Below, piece by piece: positions 6,066 to 11,111 of a stretch of DNA of 11,111 bases (positions within the stretch are counted from its first letter, which is position 1; each line of letters begins with the position of its first letter). A program made the position numbers and the translations under genes. The notes beneath the pieces are model-generated. The model saw only the letters and a program-made list of their open reading frames with translations. It did no database searches and had not been told where the DNA came from. The DNA is taken from NCBI GenBank assembly GCA_025454275.1, contig JALOOS010000134.1, positions 1 through 11,111 on the forward strand. The letters run 5' to 3'. Source of the DNA: Desulfobacterales bacterium. Its GTDB lineage: Bacteria; Desulfobacterota; Desulfobacteria; Desulfobacterales; SpSt-501.

Positions 6066-7389
6066 TACCCCGCAGATCCTTCTCGTCAACCCCTGGATTC
6101 ACGATTTTGCGGCTTACGACCTCTGGGCCAAGCCCCTCGGACTGCTGACCCTGGCGGGCATTCTGCGCGCGCACGGCTTCCAGGTGGCCGCCAGCGACTG
6201 CCTGGACCGCTTCCACCCCCGCGCACCGCGGCCGCCCCGCCCGGAGCGCTTCGGCTGCGGGCCGTTTCACAAGCAGCGGCTCCCGAAGCCCGCCCCCTTC
6301 GTAGACGTTCCCCGCCGCTTCTCGCGCTACGGCATCGAACCGGAGTGGTTCCGGGAGGAGCTGCAGCAAACCCCCGCCCCGGATCTCGTCCTTGTGACCT
6401 CGGGCATGAGCTACTGGTACACCGGGGTGCAGGAGACGATCGCCCTTATCCGTGAGATTTTTCCGGGCCCGCCGGTCGTGCTGGGCGGAATTTACGCCAC
6501 CCTCTGGCCGGAGCATGCCCGGCGGGTCTCCGGCGCAGACGAAGTGGCGACCGGACCCGGGGAGGCCGCCTTGCTCGATCTCGCGGCCCGGCACACCGGG
6601 TATCGGCCGGCGGCGCGGTTCTCTCCCGAGGCGCTCGACACCTATCCCCTGCCGGCCCTGGACCTTCTGCGCCGCGTGACCTGCATCCCGCTCCTCACCC
6701 AGCGCGGCTGCCCCTATGCCTGCCCCTATTGCGCCTCGCAGCGGCTCGAGCCCCGCCGCTTGCGCCGCAGCCCTTCTGCGGTCGTGGAGGAGCTCGCCCA
6801 TTGGCACGGGCGGCATGGGGCGATCGACGTCGCGCTCTACGACGACGCCTTTCTCGCCGACCCCGAGGGCCATGGGCTGCCGGTGCTGGAGGCGATCGTG
6901 CGGGCCGGGCTGCCGTTGCGCTTCCACACCCCCAATGCGCTCCACATCCGCGGGATCACCCCCGCGACGGCGGCCCTCCTTTTCAAGGCCGGTTTCCAAA
7001 CCCTGCGCCTGGGCCTGGAGGCGGTGGAAACCGACCAGCGCCGGAGGATCGACCGCAAGGTGACGGCGGCGGAGTTCACCCGCGCCGCGCGCATCCTGCT
7101 GAAGGCCGGTTTCCGCCCCCGCCAGCTCGGCGCCTATCTCCTCGCCGGACTCCCGGGCCAGGAGACCGCCGAGGTGCTGCGCTCGATCGACGCGGTCCGC
7201 TCGGCCGGGGTCACACCCATCGTCGCCACCTATTCACCGATCCCGGGCACGGCCCTGTGGCCGCAGGCGGTGGCGGCCTCGCGCTACGACCTCGCCGCCG
7301 AGCCGCTCTGCACCAACAACTCGATCTTCCCCTGCCGCCGTGAACCCTTCAGCTGGGAGTGGACGGCCGCCCTGCGGCGCCGCCTTTGA
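6055..7389 (+). CDS. Radical SAM protein with B12-binding-like N-terminal domain, substrate unknown
   Basis: The 444-residue protein has a Rossmann-like N-terminal region (about 5-185) like those of cobalamin-binding radical SAM proteins, with ILLVNPW, KPLGLLTLAGILRAHGF, VVLGGIYATLWPEHA and EVATGPGEAALL. The B12-ligand motif DxHxxG is not seen, so cobalamin may not be bound through histidine. The radical SAM core carries CPYACPYC, with C219, C223 and C226 binding the [4Fe-4S] cluster and SAM, followed by a TIM-barrel part including ALYDDAFL and LRLGLEAVE. Such proteins are often methylases or cyclases, but I do not recognise the substrate. The ATG at 6055 overlaps the end of the ahbB-like gene by 11 bases, so the two were probably one unit. 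It is shorter than, and unlike, the haem-pathway radical SAM enzymes AhbC and AhbD. Confidence 0.85.
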   Translation: MRSDTPQILLVNPWIHDFAAYDLWAKPLGLLTLAGILRAHGFQVAASDCLDRFHPRAPRPPRPERFGCGPFHKQRLPKPAPFVDVPRRFSRYGIEPEWFREELQQTPAPDLVLVTSGMSYWYTGVQETIALIREIFPGPPVVLGGIYATLWPEHARRVSGADEVATGPGEAALLDLAARHTGYRPAARFSPEALDTYPLPALDLLRRVTCIPLLTQRGCPYACPYCASQRLEPRRLRRSPSAVVEELAHWHGRHGAIDVALYDDAFLADPEGHGLPVLEAIVRAGLPLRFHTPNALHIRGITPATAALLFKAGFQTLRLGLEAVETDQRRRIDRKVTAAEFTRAARILLKAGFRPRQLGAYLLAGLPGQETAEVLRSIDAVRSAGVTPIVATYSPIPGTALWPQAVAASRYDLAAEPLCTNNSIFPCRREPFSWEWTAALRRRL

Positions 7390-7415
7390 CTTTTTACGAA
7401 AAGCCCGATTATAAG
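7386..7415 (+). promoter_or_regulatory. Sigma70-like promoter candidate for pepA
   Basis: TTGACT (7386-7391) and TATAAG (7410-7415) each match the consensus at five of six positions, with an 18-base spacer. The segment is AT-rich in GC-rich surroundings and overlaps the stop codon of the radical SAM gene. It would start transcription about 50 bases before the pepA ATG. Confidence 0.55.
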
Positions 7416-7422
7416 TAAAAAG
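7390..7422. repeat. Short inverted repeat in the gap before pepA
   Basis: CTTTTTAC at 7390-7397 is exactly complementary to GTAAAAAG at 7415-7422, with a 17-base loop. The stem is too AT-rich and lacks a following T-run for a convincing terminator. It overlaps the promoter candidate and could be an operator. Confidence 0.4.
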
Positions 7423-7474
7423 ATGCCAGGCGACTGGATTCCTATCCGGCCCTGATCACACTGGAGGCCCGCCC

Positions 7475-8959
7475 ATGCTGCGTCTTGCTACCGTCGATCT
7501 GAAACGCGATGCCGTCAAGACCCTGTTTGTTCCGGTTTGCGAGGACAAGGCCATCCACAGCGACCCGGTCGTCTGCGGATTGGTCGAAAAGGCGATGACC
7601 ATCGAGGCGTTCCGCGGGAAAAAGGACCAGGAGCTGGTCCTGCACAACTTGTCCGATCCTCCGATCGAAAATGCCATCTTCCGGGGCCTCGGCAAGGCCG
7701 GGCAGGTCAGCGCCGATTCGCTGCGCCAGGCCTCCGGGAGGGCGGCCAAACGCTGCATCAAGATGGGCGTCCCCCGGCTCTGGAGCGCCGTTCCGGAGGC
7801 GGGCGCGCTGGGCATCGACCCCGCGGTTCTGCTCGCGGCCCTGATGGAGGGAATTCTGCTCGGCAACCATATTTTTGACCGCTACAAGAAGGAGAAAGAA
7901 AACAAACCGCTGGCCCGCGCGGATTTCATGGTGCCGGCCGACGGCGCCCGGCGCTTCGCGGCGCTGCCGCCCCGGATCGAAGCCGCCTGCCGCGGGGCCA
8001 TCCTCGCCCGGGAATGGGTCAACACCCCCTCGAACGAAAAAACCCCCGAAGCCTTCGCCCGCGAGGTCGCGGCCGCGGCCAAGAAGAGCGGCCTCACCGC
8101 CCGGGTGATGGTCGAGGCCGAACTGCGCCGGCGAAACTTCGGTGCGCTTCTGGCCGTTTCGGCCGGAAGCCGCCACCGGCCGGCACTGGTCGTGCTCGAG
8201 CACAAGCCCCGCCGCGGCAAGGAGACCGTGGTCCTGGTCGGCAAAGGGGTCACCTTCGACTCGGGCGGCATCAACATCAAGACCGGCCCCTCCATCGCCG
8301 ACATGAAGTCCGACATGGCCGGCGCGGCCGCCGTTGCGGCCGTACTGCTCAGTGCGGCGGCGCTCAAACTCGACCGCCGCATCGTCGGGGTGATCCCCCT
8401 GGTGGAGAACATGGTCTCCGGCGACGCCACACGGCCCGGCGACATCGTGACGAGCTTTTCCGGCAAAACGGTCGAGATCGGCAACACCGATGCCGAAGGC
8501 CGCCTGATCCTGGCGGACGCCCTCGCCTGGGCCCTAAAAACCTATGCCCCGCAGGTGGCGATCGACGTGGCCACCCTGACCGGCGCCTGCGTGGTCGCGC
8601 TCGGCGAGGAGATCGCCGGGCTCTTCACGGCGGACGAGGCGCTGAAGGAGGAGATTCTCGCCGCCTCTGCGCGCACCCACGAGCGCTGCTGGCCGCTGCC
8701 GCTCCCTGAGGACTACAAGGAGCTGCTCAAGAGCAGCTTCGCCGACATCAACAACATGCCGAGCGCCCGCGAAGGCGGCGCCATCTCGGCCGCGCTCTTC
8801 CTGTCCGAGTTCACTGCGGGCACCCGCTGGGCCCACATCGACATCGCCGGCCCGGCCTACCACAAGAAAGAGTCCGCCATCTGCGGGCCGGGGGGCACCG
8901 GCTTCGGCGTGCGGCTCCTGCTCGACTGGCTGCTGCACATTTCCCCACGGTTCGGCTGA
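7475..8959 (+). CDS. pepA: Leucyl aminopeptidase, M17 family
   Basis: The 494-residue protein is a cytosolic M17 aminopeptidase, usually a hexamer with two metal ions that removes N-terminal residues from peptides. The catalytic C-terminal domain is intact: VGKGVTFDSGGINIK gives metal ligands K257 and D262 and catalytic K269, KSDMAGAAAV gives D280, and NTDAEGRL gives D339, E341 and catalytic R343. Spacings equal those of the bovine and E. coli enzymes. The N-terminal domain (about 1-170) is divergent, as is normal, and no signal peptide is seen. TGGAGG lies 7 bases before the ATG and a promoter candidate lies about 60 bases further up. The gene stands 37 bp before the flavin reductase gene. 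Confidence in the family is very high; the symbol follows the usual bacterial name. Confidence 0.95.
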   Translation: MLRLATVDLKRDAVKTLFVPVCEDKAIHSDPVVCGLVEKAMTIEAFRGKKDQELVLHNLSDPPIENAIFRGLGKAGQVSADSLRQASGRAAKRCIKMGVPRLWSAVPEAGALGIDPAVLLAALMEGILLGNHIFDRYKKEKENKPLARADFMVPADGARRFAALPPRIEAACRGAILAREWVNTPSNEKTPEAFAREVAAAAKKSGLTARVMVEAELRRRNFGALLAVSAGSRHRPALVVLEHKPRRGKETVVLVGKGVTFDSGGINIKTGPSIADMKSDMAGAAAVAAVLLSAAALKLDRRIVGVIPLVENMVSGDATRPGDIVTSFSGKTVEIGNTDAEGRLILADALAWALKTYAPQVAIDVATLTGACVVALGEEIAGLFTADEALKEEILAASARTHERCWPLPLPEDYKELLKSSFADINNMPSAREGGAISAALFLSEFTAGTRWAHIDIAGPAYHKKESAICGPGGTGFGVRLLLDWLLHISPRFG

Positions 8960-8996
8960 TCTGCCCTGCCCCGCAGCGCTGAGACGCTTCCGCCCT

Positions 8997-9593
8997 ATGC
9001 CGAGATCCCGAAATATCAGGAAACTGGCCTGGAAGCCGGCGAACCTGCTCGCCCCGGTTCCCGCCGTGCTCGTCAGCTGCGGCGGCACAAAGGGGACAGC
9101 CGCCAATCTCATCACCATCGCCTGGACCGGCAGCATCTGCAGCGACCCGGTCATGCTGTCCATATCGGTCAGGCCCGAGCGCCACTCCCACGGCCTCATT
9201 GCCGCCGCCGGCGAGTTCGTGGTGAACCTGCCTTCGGTTGCGCAGGCCCGGGCGGTCGACTGGTGCGGGATGGTCTCGGGGCGCAAGGCGGACAAGTTCG
9301 CGGAGACCGGCCTCACCCCGGCCGCGGCGCTGGCGGTGGGCTGCCCCATCGTGGCGGAATGCCCGGTCAACATCGAATGCCGCGTGCGCCGGAGGCTGGA
9401 GTTGGGCTCCCACACCCTCTTTCTCGCCGAGGTGCTGGCCGTTCAGGTGGATGCGGCGCTGGTGGATGCCAAGGGACGCCTGCGACTGGAGAAAGCAGGG
9501 CTGCTGGCCTTCGCCCACGGCGAGTATTTCACGCTGGGCCGCAGCCTGGGCCGGTTCGGGTTTTCGGTGAGAAAGCGCCGCCGCAACGCCTGA
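8997..9593 (+). CDS. Flavin reductase family protein (flavoredoxin-like)
   Basis: This 198-residue protein belongs to the FMN-binding split-barrel flavin reductase family, which in sulfate reducers includes flavoredoxin. Visible signatures are PVPAVLVSCGGTKGTAANLITIAW with a GSICSDPVMLSISVRP strand near residues 20-60, a SHGLIAAAGEFVVNLPS segment, and the C-terminal HGEYFTLGRSLGRFGFSVRK typical of this subgroup. It should bind FMN and move electrons between a reduced cofactor or redox protein and an acceptor; the actual partner is not shown by the sequence. There is no signal peptide, so it is cytoplasmic. No convincing ribosome site precedes the ATG, which may mean coupling to pepA or a later start, though the residues just after the ATG resemble family members. 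It converges on the minus-strand membrane gene with a 12-bp gap. Confidence 0.88.
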   Translation: MPRSRNIRKLAWKPANLLAPVPAVLVSCGGTKGTAANLITIAWTGSICSDPVMLSISVRPERHSHGLIAAAGEFVVNLPSVAQARAVDWCGMVSGRKADKFAETGLTPAAALAVGCPIVAECPVNIECRVRRRLELGSHTLFLAEVLAVQVDAALVDAKGRLRLEKAGLLAFAHGEYFTLGRSLGRFGFSVRKRRRNA

Positions 9594-9605
9594 TGCGGGC
9601 GCGCC

Positions 9606-9926
9606 TCAGCGGGGGCCGCTTCGGCGGCAGAAGCCGATGAGCCAGGCAAGCCCGGCGCCCCAGATCAGGCTGTTCAGCCCCATGGGCAGGTAGACCCAGC
9701 CGCCCGGAAACCACTCCCGCGGATAGAGCGCCAGCGTCACCAACGGCAGATGCAGCAGCTTGGTCAGCCGCACCAGGATCGTCACGCCGAACCCGGGCCC
9801 GCCCGGGGTGCCGGCAGCAGCGGCGGTCACAGCCGCCGTGAGCGGTACAATCAGCTGGCTCACCCCGAAGTGAACCAGGGCCATCGGCACCCAGGCCCAA
9901 AAAAAGAATCGTGCTTTCGATCTCAC
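9606..9926 (-). CDS. Small hydrophobic membrane protein, function unknown
   Basis: I do not recognise this 106-residue product. It has three likely membrane helices: residues about 7-35 (FFFWAWVPMALVHFGVSQLI onward), about 46-68 (VTILVRLTKLLHLPLVTLAL) and about 77-99 (VYLPMGLNSLIWGAGLAWLI). Arginine and lysine flank both ends. The start is GTG, with GGGGAGG 7 bases upstream on the minus strand, a good ribosome site. It lies downstream of the ComEC-like gene on the same strand, 92 bp apart, and could share its transcript. The ribosome site and coherent helix pattern argue that it is real, while the competing frame on this strand (9529-9900) lacks them. No enzyme motif is seen. Confidence 0.65.
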   Translation of the reverse strand: MRSKARFFFWAWVPMALVHFGVSQLIVPLTAAVTAAAAGTPGGPGFGVTILVRLTKLLHLPLVTLALYPREWFPGGWVYLPMGLNSLIWGAGLAWLIGFCRRSGPR

Positions 9927-9931
9927 CCTTC

Positions 9932-10012
9932 AGCCTCCCCGCCTCCCAACGGCAGTGACCGTGCGCCGTGCGCCGTGCGCCATCAGTTCTTTTATAGCCT
10001 CCCCGCCTTCCT
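9932..10012. repeat. Direct repeat AGCCTCCCCGCCT, two copies flanking the GTGCGCC array
   Basis: The 13-base string occurs at 9932-9944 and again at 9996-10008, and nearly identical bases continue after both. Read on the minus strand it contains GGGGAGG, which in the first copy serves as ribosome site for the membrane protein gene. The 64-base period suggests a local duplication. Confidence 0.6.
9961..9981 (+). repeat. Tandem heptamer GTGCGCC, three perfect copies
   Basis: Three exact GTGCGCC units lie between the two minus-strand genes. The unit length of 7 is the same as for the GAGTAAC array at 2202-2225, although the sequence differs. The gap 9927-10018 shows no other feature apart from the direct repeat. 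Confidence 0.85.
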
Positions 10013-10018
10013 TTGGTC

Positions 10019-11111
10019 TCATTCCCCCCGGATGAACGGCTCGATGGAAAAACCTTTTCCGTCGCTCACAAGGCGGATCGCGCCGTGCCGGTCGGTGCGG
10101 AAGACCGGAAGACCCCGCTGCGCGAAGCGCTCGATCACCTGCGGGTGGGGCAGCCCCGACCCGGCGCGCCCGGCACAGGAGATCAGGACGGCCTGGGGCT
10201 GCACCGCCTCCAGGAGATCTTCCGAATTCGAGGTCCGGCTCCCGTGGTGGGGTGCCACCAGAACGTTCGCCCTAAGGCGGCTGCCGGCCATGGCCACGAG
10301 CTCCTTTTCGGCCGGGCGCATGATGTCGCCCGGCAGGATAATCGAAAAATCCCCGTAGGAAAACCGGGTCACCAGGCTGTTGTTGTTGGGGTCCCGGCGC
10401 CAGCGTTCGGACTCCCGCCGCTCGACGAAGTCGGCCGGGGGGTAGAGCACCTCCAGCAGCACCCCTTCGGTGAGCGACCGGCGCGGCAGCGCACCGAACG
10501 GCGGCCGGTCGATCCCGTGCGCGGCGGCGGCCTCCATGAGCGCCCGGTAGGGTTGGGAGTGCCAGGGCTCGCCGTTGGTCCAGAGCGAACCGACGTTGAA
10601 ATTCTCCGCGATGAAGACCAGACCGTTCAAATGGTCGCTGTTGGGGTGGGTGAGGATCAGCCGGTCGATGGTGGCGATCTTGCGGCTCCACAGGAACGGG
10701 GCGACGACCGCCGCCCCCACGTCGAAGGCCGCGTTGTCGGCAAACCCGCCGCCGTCGACCAGGAGCGTGCGCCCCCCCGGCAGCTCGATCAGGGCTGCGC
10801 TGCCCTGGCCCACATCGATCAAGGTCACCCGCAGTTCGCGATGCCGGAAGCGCTGGTGAAACCAGAAGCCTGCATCCGCGGCTGCCGCCAGCAGGCAGAG
10901 GGCCAGGAGAACCCAGGCGAAGCCGGACCCCCGATTTCCGCCGGCCCCCCCCGGCCCCTCCCCCGCCGCCGGCTCCGCGACGGCCGGCCGCCCTCGCCGG
11001 CGCTGCAGGAGATGGATGACACATCCGAAGGCCGTATAAAAAAGCGCCACTTCCACCCACGAGGGGGTCACGGTCCTCGCCGCTGCGAACGGCAGGCGCG
11101 CCATCCACTCC
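10019..11111 (-). CDS. ComEC/Rec2-like protein, C-terminal metallo-beta-lactamase part (5' end outside window)
   Basis: ComEC is the inner-membrane channel that takes up single-stranded DNA; its C-terminal part resembles a metallo-beta-lactamase nuclease. About 364 residues are visible and the frame stays open past the window edge, so the N-terminal membrane domain is off the window. Visible features are a membrane segment (FAWVLLALCLLAAAADAGFW), IDVGQGSAALIELPGGRTLLVDGGG, the metal motif HPNSDH (10631-10648), LPGDI, APHHGSRTSN (around 10230-10258) and PHPQVIERF near the end. The residues before the lactamase domain include a proline- and glycine-rich linker. Stand-alone ComEC-like lactamases of unknown function exist in non-competent bacteria, so activity in transformation is not proven. 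It stops 92 bp before the membrane protein gene on the same strand. Confidence 0.88.
   Translation of the reverse strand, partial: EWMARLPFAAARTVTPSWVEVALFYTAFGCVIHLLQRRRGRPAVAEPAAGEGPGGAGGNRGSGFAWVLLALCLLAAAADAGFWFHQRFRHRELRVTLIDVGQGSAALIELPGGRTLLVDGGGFADNAAFDVGAAVVAPFLWSRKIATIDRLILTHPNSDHLNGLVFIAENFNVGSLWTNGEPWHSQPYRALMEAAAAHGIDRPPFGALPRRSLTEGVLLEVLYPPADFVERRESERWRRDPNNNSLVTRFSYGDFSIILPGDIMRPAEKELVAMAGSRLRANVLVAPHHGSRTSNSEDLLEAVQPQAVLISCAGRAGSGLPHPQVIERFAQRGLPVFRTDRHGAIRLVSDGKGFSIEPFIRGE

Noticed and set aside
6019..6999. A 326-codon open frame on the minus strand opposite the radical SAM gene
   Set aside because: Composition is typical of an antisense shadow, and the plus-strand frame has the radical SAM cysteine motif.

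Overview
The window is a GC-rich, densely packed bacterial segment with overlapping genes, short gaps and no RNA genes. The gene content points to an anaerobic sulfate-reducing or syntrophic Desulfobacterota (former Deltaproteobacteria). The clues are a HydS-like [FeFe]-hydrogenase accessory cluster, an AhbB-type siroheme decarboxylase (the alternative haem pathway of sulfate reducers), a flavoredoxin-type flavin reductase and low-complexity heptamer repeats between genes. The taxonomic call is inference from gene families, not from a marker gene.

Left part (29-4427, + strand): seven genes form what looks like a redox or H2-sensing module. They encode a DRTGG-domain protein, an RsbW-like GHKL ATPase, a 2x[4Fe-4S] HydS-like protein with all four H-cluster cysteines but degenerate catalytic motifs, a second DRTGG protein, a PHP-family phosphoesterase, a second GHKL ATPase, and a thioredoxin-like [2Fe-2S] ferredoxin. 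Such genes normally accompany trimeric electron-bifurcating hydrogenases (HydABC). No catalytic hydrogenase subunit lies in this window. The operon is split between the third and fourth genes by a 197-bp gap holding an inverted repeat made of GAGTAAC heptamers.

Middle (4434-7389, + strand): mtnA (methylthioribose-1-phosphate isomerase family) follows the ferredoxin after 6 bp. A gap with degenerate ACTTTAG repeats runs directly into an AhbB-like siroheme decarboxylase gene. That gene is broken: its start and its remainder lie in different frames, and about 20 residues of the helix-turn-helix region are missing. Overlapping its stop is a radical SAM gene with a B12-binding-like N-terminal region and unknown substrate.

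Right part (7390-11111): a good sigma70-like promoter precedes pepA (M17 leucyl aminopeptidase), followed by a flavin reductase family gene. On the minus strand are a small three-helix membrane protein and the C-terminal part of a ComEC/Rec2-type metallo-beta-lactamase protein, cut by the window edge. Between these two lie a GTGCGCC triplet repeat and a 13-bp direct repeat.

The points most worth attention are the split sensor-hydrogenase module without its enzyme, the catalytic-motif substitutions in the HydS-like protein, the broken ahbB-like gene, and the heptamer repeats in three separate gaps.
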